A stretch of DNA of 64,000 nucleotides from CAXNKH01 sp049296795 (GTDB lineage Bacteria > Pseudomonadota > Gammaproteobacteria > Burkholderiales > Burkholderiaceae_C), in the NCBI GenBank assembly GCA_049296795.1, contig JBAQTC010000002.1:1-64000 (forward strand), written 5' to 3'. The position numbers and the translations under genes were made by a program. Below, one piece after another: positions 6,998-15,942 of this stretch. Under the pieces are notes generated by a model. It was not told the DNA's origin and ran no database searches. It was given only the letters and a program-made list of their open reading frames with translations. How positions within the stretch are numbered: position 1 is the first letter of the stretch; every line of letters starts with the position of its first letter.

Positions 6998-7369
6998 TTA
7001 TTTGGCAGGCCAGTCTTTTGCGATATTGTCAGCCATCATTCGCGGGTTGACACCAGCCGGAATCATGGAAGGGTCAAGAATATCCCCAGATTCATTATCC
7101 GTTCTCAGTGCATGGATGCAGTAGGCCACGGTTTCGTCAACCATCGCAACCAACTCGTGCATCTTTTCGGCATGAATGTAAATCATCTGCGGGGCCGTGA
7201 ACTCAGTTGATACGCCGTCAACAGTCACTTGCAAGCGCCCCTTAGCCAATAGCGTCAAATGGTCAAAGTTGTGCGTGTGGCCTTGCTCTTTGTCCCCGGC
7301 CTGTTTGAAGTACATCATCTTCGACCAGAGGTTTGCTACGCACCCGATGTGGCAGATTATTTCGCTCAT
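6998..7369 (-). CDS. Cupin-domain protein in the fibre cassette
   Basis: This 123-aa single-domain cupin has the first motif around GHTHNFDHLTLLAKGRLQV (His, His, Asp and Gly positions) and a second around IHAEKMHELVAMVD. Cupins bind metal and may be enzymes or sugar-binding modules. The stop of the upstream 86-aa gene overlaps its start by 4 bp. Its presence among fibre genes suggests modification of, or binding to, a surface sugar, but no substrate can be read. Confidence 0.75.
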   Translation of the reverse strand: MSEIICHIGCVANLWSKMMYFKQAGDKEQGHTHNFDHLTLLAKGRLQVTVDGVSTEFTAPQMIYIHAEKMHELVAMVDETVAYCIHALRTDNESGDILDPSMIPAGVNPRMMADNIAKDWPAK

Positions 7370-7626
7370 AGAATCGCCAGTGGGATTTCGCCCGTGGCGG
7401 GTGTAAGCCTGCTTTTTGGAGGAGGTGGCGGTATGTACTCAGCGATAACGCCATACTCCCCGGCGTTACCCTTCACCCAGAGTTCCTTGATGTGCGCGTA
7501 TTGGTCGGCCTCCAACACTCCGGTGGGATGTTTCTCTGAGAATTCCGCATACTTTACCAAGCAATTAAAAGAAGTTTTTTCGGAATCGCACCATTCCAAG
7601 TTTTCAACTGTTTCTATTGTGAACAT
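7366..7626 (-). CDS. Small fibre-cassette protein with proline run
   Basis: An 86-aa product (MFTIETVENLEWCDSEKTSF) ending in a Pro-rich tail with IPPPPPKS. Similar short proteins are found beside fibre genes in other phages, but I cannot name a function. It is coupled to the cupin gene. Confidence 0.55.
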   Translation of the reverse strand: MFTIETVENLEWCDSEKTSFNCLVKYAEFSEKHPTGVLEADQYAHIKELWVKGNAGEYGVIAEYIPPPPPKSRLTPATGEIPLAIL

Positions 7627-7636
7627 ATTTGACTCC

Positions 7637-7996
7637 TTATGAGATTCTGGTTAAAAGCATAGCAAACCGCGTATAGTTGCTGGTATGATTATCAACGTAA
7701 CTCCTCCCGCCCCCTGACAAACATCGCCACGTCCCGGATAATTGCTGAAATCCACTAGTAAGCGCATTGGACGACACCACCACGCCAAACGGATTCAGCA
7801 TGATGGTTCCAGTAATGCGACTAAAATCTGCCCCGCTAACCGTTGCGCCACTCGCGACATATATAACCCCATCTGCGCTTAGGGCATTTCGCCAGAAGGC
7901 GACAACATGATTGCCAATAGCATCAATACTGGATGTTGAGTTTGTTTGCGAGCCATCGCTGTACTGAATTCCAGTTGAATTAAGTGTTACTGCCAT
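7637..7996 (-). CDS. Small tail fibre or tip protein
   Basis: I place the start at the ATG at 7996 (MAVTLNSTGIQYSDGSQTNS), which follows AAGGGGAAAGAA; a longer frame to 8053 would run into the upstream gene. The 119-aa product has the N-terminus typical of phage fibre subunits that begin with a short strand around Y/F-S-D-G. The rest is beta-rich with Gly and Ser. No enzymatic motif. Confidence 0.65.
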   Translation of the reverse strand: MAVTLNSTGIQYSDGSQTNSTSSIDAIGNHVVAFWRNALSADGVIYVASGATVSGADFSRITGTIMLNPFGVVVSSNALTSGFQQLSGTWRCLSGGGRSYVDNHTSNYTRFAMLLTRIS

Positions 7997-8006
7997 TTCT
8001 TTCCCC

Positions 8007-8426
8007 TTATGGTGTGCCGTTGGATGTAATGTTGGACAGCGCCGTGAATACACCCGAAGAATTCATTGAGGCGATTACCGTGCTGCCATACTTGAACACC
8101 AGTTTCCCACCGGATTCGACAACGCTAAAAGATGCGGTCACAAGATTCGTAGCATTCGTCGCATTGGTGGCGCTCTCTACACTGGAAGCCGTTGCCGCAT
8201 TGCCCGAGATGTTGATGGGCCATGTGCCGGAAGCACCTCCGCCTGTCACTGATGGTATGTCCGTCCCGATAGCCAGCCCGAGATTCGTTCTCGCCGCCGC
8301 AAACGTAGACGCCCCCGTCCCGCCGTTGGCCTCGGGAACGGCATTCACCAGCCCGTCTGCCGCATCAAGCCTGCCTGAGGTATCTAAATTATTCGCGAGC
8401 TGCGATAAATTAAATGATTGCGACAT
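8007..8426 (-). CDS. Tail fibre protein
   Basis: The 139-aa protein starts with MSQSFNLSQLANNLDTSGRL and contains EANGGTGASTFAAARTNLGL, a module found again and again in phage fibre proteins (GGTGA...A..NLGL). It follows the central tail-tip gene with a single-base gap and is probably a side fibre or spacer anchored to the tip. Confidence 0.75.
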   Translation of the reverse strand: MSQSFNLSQLANNLDTSGRLDAADGLVNAVPEANGGTGASTFAAARTNLGLAIGTDIPSVTGGGASGTWPINISGNAATASSVESATNATNATNLVTASFSVVESGGKLVFKYGSTVIASMNSSGVFTALSNITSNGTP

Positions 8427-8427
8427 A

Positions 8428-11400
8428 TTATGCAGCCCCTATTCTGGAAAATGTCTGCTGATTTAACAGGGTGAAGTTATTGGGGAAGGCAGTGGTCAAA
8501 TTAAATGCAATATTGCTTGCATTGTAATCGTAGCCTTTAATTAACAGGCAGCCATTGGCGCTCACTGCCATGGCCAGCGGGTTGCTGTCAAACGCATAGG
8601 TCAATTGACCGGAATTGGTGTAAGCGACCGCATTGGTCACATTGGAGCAAGGTATCCCGAGGTTATTCTCTGCGAATTGAATAATCGTTAATTTCCCGCT
8701 GATATTGGCCGGGAAGCCGGAAATAATATTTCCGCTTAAATCGTAATCCACCTCATTGAAGGCGACGCCGTTGAGATAAACCAACTCGAAGCCGCTGGCG
8801 ATGGACCAGCTGCTGGGCTGGTAGGCCGAAATATTGGACACATCCACACTGAAACGGCTGAACGGTCGGTAATCGGCGTCGGCCGCGCGGCAGCGGTAAA
8901 TGGGGCTATTGGCCGTGGCGCCACTGACCGCCGCCGTGAATGTAATCACCCGGCTGCTGCTGTTGACCGACTGCACTGTGTATTGGGTGGGTGAGCCGCT
9001 ATTAGAAAAACTCAGCACATCGCCGGCCAGGATGAGTTGCTGCGGTAGGTCGTTATAGCTCACCGTGTTGGACGAGCTGGACGCGACGGTGATATGCAGC
9101 GGCTCGTAGAAGGCGCTCGTGTTGACGGCTCGCATATTGAACACAACGACTTTTTCCCCAGCGGCGCAGGCGTTGGCCAGCACCACGGTGCTGCTGGTTT
9201 CGGTGTATTCAGCGGGGTCGAGCAGAACGCCGTCGCGCCACAGCAGGATGTTGCCCACGCTGTGCGTGACGGAAAACGAGGTCTGGCCTGGCGTCGCATC
9301 AAACACCGACTCCGTGAAATAGAACTCATCCTGCTCGGTGAAGCCCACCACCCGACCGAAAACATCAATCGTGAGGGATGACACATTGGCCGTTTTGGTG
9401 TAAATGCCAGAGCCAAAATTGAGAAACTTCTCCAAGGCCACCACCATCGTGCCACTGGTGTTGTTGCTCACACTCAACAGGCCGTCGGCGCTGCTGACCG
9501 AGGTGGTCCCGACGGTGGTGACCTGGCCGCTGCGGGCGTCAAGATCAATGGTGTTCACGCCGTCCGGTAAAGCGCTCCACACCGACTGGTCGTAGACGGA
9601 AGATTCGGACGGGACAAAAGCCCCGCCCAGCCCCGAGTAGCCGGCGTTGCCGACGGCGAAACTGAACTTGCGGCTGGCCCGGTTGTTGTAGAGCAGGTAA
9701 TTAAGTGTCTCAAACGAAGCTGCGAACCAGGTGTAAGCGTCCGGGTTGCTGCTGGCGTTGGCGGTGGCGACGTTGGCCAGGCCGTAGTAGCTCTTGTTAC
9801 GCGGGTTGAACGACAACTCGGCTCCGGCGCTGCTGTTGGCGTAGGCCAGCGCCAGGTAGCGCTCGGTGTATTGGAAGGTGGTCGGGCGCCAGCTGAACAA
9901 GGCTGAGGCTGGAGAAAACTTACTCGACGCCACCCCGTTAGCGAGCCGGACAAAGAAGTACCAGTTGCCAGCGCCGATGGCCAGGCTGACGGTTGGCAGG
10001 CTGGCGCCCGGCGAGTACGGGATGCCGCTGCTGGGAACTTGGGTAACCGCGCCGAGATACATCTGCCCCGGCGTGGGTGTGGCATAGGCCGAATACCAGA
10101 CTTCGGCCACGCTGACGAAGCTGGTGCTGCCAATGTAGGGCTGGACGCTAAACGATGGGACAGCAGCATTGGGGAAGGAGGCGCTGACCACCGGGGCCGG
10201 TATCACGCCGAAGTTGCTGGGCGACGCCAGGCCGCTGTTGGCAATGGGTGAATACGCAGTGATGCCCACATTGTCAAACACGGCGGCGCTGTACTCGTTG
10301 AGTTCGAGTTTGGCCCCCAGCGAGCCATCGGGCAGTGATGCCTCGTTGACGCGAACCACCCGAAATAATTTAGCGTACCACCCATAGTCCGGGCTGGTCA
10401 GCGACACCACATCGCCCGCGTCCACCTGGATGCCAACGTAAGTGGTTGAGAAAGACACCACCAAATCCTCGCGCGCTTGCTCCAGCAGCCGGTTGGCCAG
10501 GTAGCTGGCCTGTACGCTGTCGTTGACCAAGTCGAAGGTGATGCTGGCTTTGTTGACCGGCTCGTTGGGATACAAGAGGTTTGCCGGCGTTTGCTGGTTG
10601 ACGTAGGCCGGGGCATCGCGCCCCCCTTTGAACGGAAACTTGGCCTCGATCTGGTTGATCGACTGGTTGATGTCGGTCGCGCTGACGCGGATCGCGCCGA
10701 TGATGTTGGCGTCGCTGAAGGCGTAACTGGTGGCCTCAGCCTTGTTAATGACCACCACCCACTTGCCCGTTGACGCCTGGTACGACAGCCAGCTATCGCA
10801 CGACGACATGATGCGGCTGATGTTCTCGATCACCGACACACCGGAACCCAAAACACCGTTGATACGGTAGCGCGGCTGCGTTTGCGTGGCGCCGCCAAAC
10901 GCGGTGAAAGTGATCAGCTCGTCGGCGTAGTTGTTGATGGCGGCCGGCGACCCCACGAACTCTAGCCCTACAGCACCGCCGTAAATAGGGTTGGTGATGT
11001 AGTCGTACCAAACGTCCCCAGGCTTGGCGGCTCCCGTCCCATTCAAGTAATGCGAGCATTTGAACTCGACGTTCTTGAGCGCCGTGGTCCCGGCCTCTTG
11101 GTTGTATTTCAGTTTGACGATGGCAAAGGCCAGGCCGTTCATGTTGCGGTTGTCGCCCCAATAATGCGACGGCAAGTCAGCCGCCGTCATGACCGCGCCG
11201 GGCTGCAGCGTCGAGTTCAGCGCCGTGATGACCCCCGACGCGCTGGAGCGATACAGGTAAATTTGGAGCAGATCGCCGTTGCCGATTTTGTTATCGACGC
11301 CGCCGGCCTCGTCCGTTACGCTGTCCACCGTGAAGCCGTCGCTCTTAAACGTCAGTTTTTGGTCGCCGTAGTAGATGCTGGAGGTATCAAAGCTGAACTG

Positions 11401-11730
11401 CCCGTTGGGACTGATGGAGCTGATGGCCAGCACGTAGTACATCGTCTTTTGATCAATTGACAGGGCTGCGTCAATAAAGGTGCCACCCAGGTGCGCATCG
11501 CCGTACACAATCGGCAGGCCGTTGGCCGCGCTGGGCGGCACTTGGCTCCGGTTGCCCGGATCAACCCCTGGCTGAGACTGTGGTGGATCAGAGCTGAACA
11601 TCCGTGTCACGATGGTGGACACGGCGTAATTGATGGCAAACGAGGCGACCGCCAAGCCCACCGACCCCAGAGCCGCTGCTGCCAGCAGCATGTCGCCAAA
11701 AACGGCGGCCAGGACAATACTTGAAGGCAT
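8428..11730 (-). CDS. Central tail-tip / host-specificity protein (gpJ-like)
   Basis: This 1100-aa protein occupies the lambda J position, after tape measure and tip genes and before fibres. The N-terminus has a long hydrophobic stretch (residues about 8-42), then the conserved tip core (PIVYGDAHLGGTFIDAALS), hub-like regions up to about residue 480, and fibronectin-like and fibre-like beta repeats to the end. It would plug the tail tube and contact the receptor. The start codon shares one base with the stop of the GNAT gene (TAATG). Confidence 0.88.
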   Translation of the reverse strand: MPSSIVLAAVFGDMLLAAAALGSVGLAVASFAINYAVSTIVTRMFSSDPPQSQPGVDPGNRSQVPPSAANGLPIVYGDAHLGGTFIDAALSIDQKTMYYVLAISSISPNGQFSFDTSSIYYGDQKLTFKSDGFTVDSVTDEAGGVDNKIGNGDLLQIYLYRSSASGVITALNSTLQPGAVMTAADLPSHYWGDNRNMNGLAFAIVKLKYNQEAGTTALKNVEFKCSHYLNGTGAAKPGDVWYDYITNPIYGGAVGLEFVGSPAAINNYADELITFTAFGGATQTQPRYRINGVLGSGVSVIENISRIMSSCDSWLSYQASTGKWVVVINKAEATSYAFSDANIIGAIRVSATDINQSINQIEAKFPFKGGRDAPAYVNQQTPANLLYPNEPVNKASITFDLVNDSVQASYLANRLLEQAREDLVVSFSTTYVGIQVDAGDVVSLTSPDYGWYAKLFRVVRVNEASLPDGSLGAKLELNEYSAAVFDNVGITAYSPIANSGLASPSNFGVIPAPVVSASFPNAAVPSFSVQPYIGSTSFVSVAEVWYSAYATPTPGQMYLGAVTQVPSSGIPYSPGASLPTVSLAIGAGNWYFFVRLANGVASSKFSPASALFSWRPTTFQYTERYLALAYANSSAGAELSFNPRNKSYYGLANVATANASSNPDAYTWFAASFETLNYLLYNNRASRKFSFAVGNAGYSGLGGAFVPSESSVYDQSVWSALPDGVNTIDLDARSGQVTTVGTTSVSSADGLLSVSNNTSGTMVVALEKFLNFGSGIYTKTANVSSLTIDVFGRVVGFTEQDEFYFTESVFDATPGQTSFSVTHSVGNILLWRDGVLLDPAEYTETSSTVVLANACAAGEKVVVFNMRAVNTSAFYEPLHITVASSSSNTVSYNDLPQQLILAGDVLSFSNSGSPTQYTVQSVNSSSRVITFTAAVSGATANSPIYRCRAADADYRPFSRFSVDVSNISAYQPSSWSIASGFELVYLNGVAFNEVDYDLSGNIISGFPANISGKLTIIQFAENNLGIPCSNVTNAVAYTNSGQLTYAFDSNPLAMAVSANGCLLIKGYDYNASNIAFNLTTAFPNNFTLLNQQTFSRIGAA

Positions 11731-12179
11731 TAGGCGTCCCTGAAAAATGTGGCTTCCAGCGGCTGATAACCGCGCCGGGTGTAGTCAATCAATGGACTGG
11801 TTGCCATCACGCTGGTGCAAACAAAATCGACCAGTTTGGCATCGAGCATCTTCTGGGCTTTTCGATCAAACTCCCGCCATAACCGCCCCCCCACCGTTGC
11901 GCCTCGATGCGCTGGCAAGACATACCAGGCCAACTCACGCAACTCCACCACCCCAGGACACCAAACATTGGCGCCACGGATCGCGGCCAACATCCCGCGC
12001 AGATCGTTGTCGATCAACACAAAACCGCGTCCCGCCATGAGGCTTAAAAAGACAGCGGCCACATGATCTTCGTCGTGCTTGTCCTCGTCACCCAGGCAGG
12101 CCACCGGACCCTCTTGGGCGTAGCCGCGCATCATCTCGATCAGATGGGGCAGGTCATGCTTTGAGGCTTCGCGGATCAT
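11730..12179 (-). CDS. GNAT-family N-acetyltransferase within the tail operon
   Basis: The 149-aa product has the GNAT fold order: N-terminal MIREASKHDLPHLIEMMRGY, central strand VVELRELAWYVLPAHRG with the acetyl-CoA loop R-G-x-x-x-G-x (HRGATVGGRLW) and a C-terminal YTRRGYQPLE. Such enzymes acetylate amino groups using acetyl-CoA. It is coupled by 4 bp to the tip gene upstream and lies between two structural genes, so it is expressed late. The target is unknown. Confidence 0.88.
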   Translation of the reverse strand: MIREASKHDLPHLIEMMRGYAQEGPVACLGDEDKHDEDHVAAVFLSLMAGRGFVLIDNDLRGMLAAIRGANVWCPGVVELRELAWYVLPAHRGATVGGRLWREFDRKAQKMLDAKLVDFVCTSVMATSPLIDYTRRGYQPLEATFFRDA

Positions 12180-12766
12180 GTGACTGGCGCTCCAAAGTCA
12201 AAGAAGGTGTTGGCGATTTCTGCCGCCCGGTTCATAGAGGTGTCGCCGGGATACGCAAACTGCCAGCTGCTCTGGTTGGTCTTGATGCCCGACACCCGGT
12301 TCTCCAGCACTGCCCTCATGCTGGAGCATGAGATGGAGCAGGTCGCCACTCGGAATCGGTTGTTGGTGTCCCAATCCTCGCTGATACTCATGTTGGCCAC
12401 CAGTCCCTGGTAGCGCTTGAAAAACTGCAGGCTTGGGCTGCTGATGATTTGGTTGTCGGCGTCAAAGAAGCCGCGCCACACCTCCACCGTAGCGCCCTTG
12501 ATGTCGGTTGCCAGAATGAGCGCAATGCTGGCCGGGTCAACCCCAGTCAAGGCAATCGTCATTTCATCCGAGGTGGACTTGATCTCGCGCTGCACATCAC
12601 CCAGGCTGAGCAGCATCCCCAGGTTAGAAAACGTGATGCCCCCCACCGTGATCGGGGCTGCTGCGTTGCAAAAGGTGTAAACCGCCGGGCTGGGGCCGCC
12701 GATGGACAAGCGTACAAACTCGCTGTGGCGAATTACGCTGGCGCTCAGGGCATTGATTTCGTTCAT
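12176..12766 (-). CDS. Tail-tip hub protein, DUF2163-like
   Basis: A 196-aa protein with the pattern of minor tail or hub proteins of Rhodobacter/Burkholderia siphophages (FVRLSIGG, then ITVGGITFSNLGMLLSLGDV and LTGVDPASIALILA). The last third contains ATCSISCSSM and a C-terminal helix. It overlaps both neighbours by 4 bp. It probably joins the distal tail ring to the central tip protein. Confidence 0.7.
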   Translation of the reverse strand: MNEINALSASVIRHSEFVRLSIGGPSPAVYTFCNAAAPITVGGITFSNLGMLLSLGDVQREIKSTSDEMTIALTGVDPASIALILATDIKGATVEVWRGFFDADNQIISSPSLQFFKRYQGLVANMSISEDWDTNNRFRVATCSISCSSMRAVLENRVSGIKTNQSSWQFAYPGDTSMNRAAEIANTFFDFGAPVT

Positions 12767-13359
12767 GCAATGAACTCTCGAAAAACAAAAGGCCCGTCCC
12801 AGTTGACAAAAGCCCCATCGACCATCGGGGTCAGGGTGTAGGTCGGGCAGGACTCGGCCAGCACCGTAAAGCTCACGTTCGATCCCAGCGTGAGGTTAGA
12901 ACCGGAAGCCGGCGTCCCGATCAAGGGACGGTGAATGCCCACCGATGAGCCAGCACTGTCGGCCGTCACCTTGTAAACGTAGCCGGCAATTTGAATGAAG
13001 TCGCCGGCCTTGAAAGTTCCGTTGGAAGTCAGATTCAGAATCTGAGTATTGGCCGCTGGCGCGCCGTTCAGGGTGGCGGTGGTGGCCGTGCCGCGCATCG
13101 CAGCGAACCAGGATAAATTGGCTGCTGAAAAATTGATGCTGCCAGTCAACTGCCGGTCCAAATTGTCAATCGTCTGGATAACATCCCTGACCTTGGGGTA
13201 GTACAGGTAATCGTGCGGAACCACGGTAAACACCCAGGGTACCGCCGTCAGATACTGCGCCGTGGTCACCTGACCGGACCGACTTACCTGCTGGCCCACC
13301 ATGCGCCGGTTGTTCACCGTGATGGACTGGTGAATATCGATGATGGTTTGAAAACTCAT
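12763..13359 (-). CDS. Distal tail protein
   Basis: The 198-aa protein lies directly after the tape-measure gene and is all beta in character. It has the segment GTFKAGDFIQIAGYVYKVTA, which resembles the OB- or hub-like domain of tail-tip proteins, and ends in DGPFVFREFIA. By position it forms the ring at the end of the tail tube. Confidence 0.68.
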   Translation of the reverse strand: MSFQTIIDIHQSITVNNRRMVGQQVSRSGQVTTAQYLTAVPWVFTVVPHDYLYYPKVRDVIQTIDNLDRQLTGSINFSAANLSWFAAMRGTATTATLNGAPAANTQILNLTSNGTFKAGDFIQIAGYVYKVTADSAGSSVGIHRPLIGTPASGSNLTLGSNVSFTVLAESCPTYTLTPMVDGAFVNWDGPFVFREFIA

Positions 13360-15605
13360 GCTCTGCCCCGGTTAGTGGCCAGCGACTTGTTGGCATACTG
13401 ATTGGCCGCCCAGATCGCGTTGGATGAGCCATACAGCCGGTCCTCAAAGCTCTTGGTGTCAATCGCGTTGATGTAGTTGTTGGTCACGTTGGTCGTGCCA
13501 CCCATGCCGCCGAGCTGGTGGTTGGGGATGATGGTCCCCGCCGTCCTGGGAATGAACAGCTCTGGGCCGCGCTCACCGACCAGCGCCAACTTGCCAACCT
13601 CGGGGTTGCCGCCGTCAGCATAGGGGCTAGCGCCAATTCCCGCGAATCCCGGTGTTGCCCCCAAAGAACCGGCTGGACTGAAGGCCGACAGCGCCATCTT
13701 GAACAAACCCGTCATTTGTGAGCGCATTTGAATCAACAGCAAGTCCTGAATTACTGAGCGCGCAAGATCTTTGAAGTTGAGTTTGCCGTTGCGCACGAAG
13801 TTCGACAGCGCGGTGTCCATGTTGGACATGACCGCATCAAACGCCATCGCGCCTTGTTGCATGGCCGTTGGCATTTCATTGAAGAACTTTTCTGCTGCGC
13901 CAAAAAAGCCTTCTTGCGCCGTTCCATTCTTGGATTGGTATTGCTTTTGCACCTGCGCCGTATGCAGCGCGGCAAGTTCCTTGGCGCTGGCAATGGCCTG
14001 CTCCGAGCCTTCCACATTGAGCCGGTTGATGCGCTCAATCTCAGCCGCCAAGTCTTGCTCGATGTTGAAAATGTCCCGGCGCAGTTGCAAATCTTCCTGC
14101 CGCAAATTCTTACCCGCCAACTCCAAATCGAACAACTTGCCCGCACGCTCCAAGGCCACACGGTCCATCCGTTGCGCTTCGTTCAAGCTGATCTGGTTGG
14201 CCGCTTGTTCGGCTGCGTGGCGCTCATCGATGCCCATTTGCACCTCAATCGCCGCCACTTGCCCCGCTTGGCGCTCAGTGGCGTAAGCCCTCATTTGTGC
14301 CTCGTGCGCGGCATGGATGCCCGCAATCCGGGTCTTGGATTGGTCCTGCGCCAGCCGCTTGGATAGGTCGGCCTCTTGCTGGATGGCCGCGATCACCTTG
14401 GGATTTTTTTCTGCTTGCGCGGCAATATCGCTTGCGCGCTTTTTATCAATCTCGGCCAGCTTTTCTGACAAAGCGATGGCCTCAGCCCTCAAGTCTGCCG
14501 TTTGCGCGTCGAGTTGATTTCTGTCTACCGCCAGTTGCAGGCGTAACTGCTCGAACTTGATCTGTTGCCCAATCAAGCCAATCGCGGCCATGCGCTTGCT
14601 GATCTCGTCAGCAAAGGGGTCTTTGATGTCCCGAACAACGCCAGCAGACGGACCCGCTGAACCTTCGCCAATCCCCCCTGTGTTCATGCCGAAGGTCGCT
14701 GCTTTCGCTCCCATTATTCTGGCTTCAAAATCAGCCAGTCGCTTGACCGCAATCGCATCCGACGCCCGGTATTGCGCTTGGCCCTCTGGTGTCAAATTCG
14801 CCAGGTATTTCAGCGTCCGAATCACACCCGATATGGCGAACTCCACATTCGCCGCCAAAATAACCACAGTCTCAAATACGGTTTTGAATACATCACCGAC
14901 CAAGCTGGTTTCGCTTTTGAACTCGCGCATATATTCAGCTAGCCCCTTGAGCGCAGGACCAATCGATGCCGCAATCACCAGTGACACCTCGCGCGCTGTT
15001 TGACCCATCAGGTCATACGCATCAGCCGCATCCTTGATGGCTTTTTCTTGCTCTGCGGCCAAAGCCGATCCGGTTCGCATTCCGGCGTGCAGGTTTTTGA
15101 AATCCACCCCTTTGGCCGCTTTGCCGAACAGCTCCATCGCCGCCGCATTGCGCTGGATGGGGTCGTCGATCTTGGACAATCCCTCGATGGTTTTGCCAAA
15201 TAAATCCTCGGCCCCCAGGCTGCTTAAATCACCCAGGCTGACCCCCACCCGATCAAAGACTTTTTGCGCCTTGATCGAGCCGTCTGCCGCTGCGTCGATG
15301 GCCTTGGTCATGCCCGACAACATCTTGCCCGCGTTGTCCGATTTTCCGCCGGAATTCGCCAGCGCATTTGACAATCCAATCACCGTACCGAGGGCCACCT
15401 CGTTGGCCTCGGCCACATCAGCCAATTCGTCAGCGTAGCGGGTCGCCGCCGTCGCCGCCGCGACCATCGCCACTGCGCCGATCTTGCCGAACTTTTCTGC
15501 GCCCTTGGCGAATTTCTCCAGGTGATAACTCGCCGCAGCCATGCCCTTTTGAAACTCAGCCGAGTCCAGCCCCAGCAAGACCCCGAGTCGTGCGATATTA
15601 GCCAT
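13356..15605 (-). CDS. Tail tape measure protein
   Basis: This 749-aa protein begins MANIARLGVLLGLDSAEFQK and has a phage-tail TMP domain with hydrophobic segments near residues 43-60 and 200-260, then a long helical, Gln/Lys/Glu-rich coiled-coil middle (about 330-560). The C-terminus holds GERGPELFIPRTAGTIIPN, a motif usual at the end of tape measures. At about 0.15 nm per residue, the established ratio for siphophages, the tail would be near 110 nm. Confidence 0.93.
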   Translation of the reverse strand: MANIARLGVLLGLDSAEFQKGMAAASYHLEKFAKGAEKFGKIGAVAMVAAATAATRYADELADVAEANEVALGTVIGLSNALANSGGKSDNAGKMLSGMTKAIDAAADGSIKAQKVFDRVGVSLGDLSSLGAEDLFGKTIEGLSKIDDPIQRNAAAMELFGKAAKGVDFKNLHAGMRTGSALAAEQEKAIKDAADAYDLMGQTAREVSLVIAASIGPALKGLAEYMREFKSETSLVGDVFKTVFETVVILAANVEFAISGVIRTLKYLANLTPEGQAQYRASDAIAVKRLADFEARIMGAKAATFGMNTGGIGEGSAGPSAGVVRDIKDPFADEISKRMAAIGLIGQQIKFEQLRLQLAVDRNQLDAQTADLRAEAIALSEKLAEIDKKRASDIAAQAEKNPKVIAAIQQEADLSKRLAQDQSKTRIAGIHAAHEAQMRAYATERQAGQVAAIEVQMGIDERHAAEQAANQISLNEAQRMDRVALERAGKLFDLELAGKNLRQEDLQLRRDIFNIEQDLAAEIERINRLNVEGSEQAIASAKELAALHTAQVQKQYQSKNGTAQEGFFGAAEKFFNEMPTAMQQGAMAFDAVMSNMDTALSNFVRNGKLNFKDLARSVIQDLLLIQMRSQMTGLFKMALSAFSPAGSLGATPGFAGIGASPYADGGNPEVGKLALVGERGPELFIPRTAGTIIPNHQLGGMGGTTNVTNNYINAIDTKSFEDRLYGSSNAIWAANQYANKSLATNRGRA

Positions 15606-15942
15606 GTTTGCCCCCCGTTAAGTTGCTCACGAAGGCGCTCAATGCGTTGTTGCTGGCTTGTTTTTTATCGGCCTCGGACAAGGGCGGCCAGACATAATCA
15701 TGGGCCGCACCCATCACGTTGTGCAGCTTGTAGGCCGGTGCAGACTCGCTCCGAATGTAATTAAACACGCCCGTGGTGAGCTGGCCCAAAGCGTTGAGCA
15801 GGCCACCGTTGCCGATCATTCCGTCTGCGTAAAGGGTCTGAATCTCACTCATGGTTTCCTCATCAATCTCGGCCAATGTCTGTGTCGTGTGCCCGTTGAA
15901 GATAAGTGCCGCCTTTACCTGCCGCCTCAACGAGCCAATTAG
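15598..15942 (-). CDS. Tail assembly chaperone T extension, read by -1 frameshift
   Basis: This frame has no good start of its own; the first possible one is a TTG at 15930. It is entered from the upstream chaperone frame through A-AAA-AAC at 15948-15942. The extension adds 114 residues, beginning LIGSLRRQVKAALIFNG, so the fusion would be about 274 aa. In lambda, gpGT made in this way links the tape measure to the tail tube protein during assembly and is absent from virions. The end overlaps the tape-measure start by 8 bp. Confidence 0.88.
   Translation of the reverse strand, partial: LIGSLRRQVKAALIFNGHTTQTLAEIDEETMSEIQTLYADGMIGNGGLLNALGQLTTGVFNYIRSESAPAYKLHNVMGAAHDYVWPPLSEADKKQASNNALSAFVSNLTGGKHG

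Noticed and set aside
15598..15930. An independent 110-aa gene starting with TTG
   Set aside because: The frame continues upstream without stop to the slippery heptamer, there is no ribosome site before the TTG, and the lambda G/GT arrangement explains it better.
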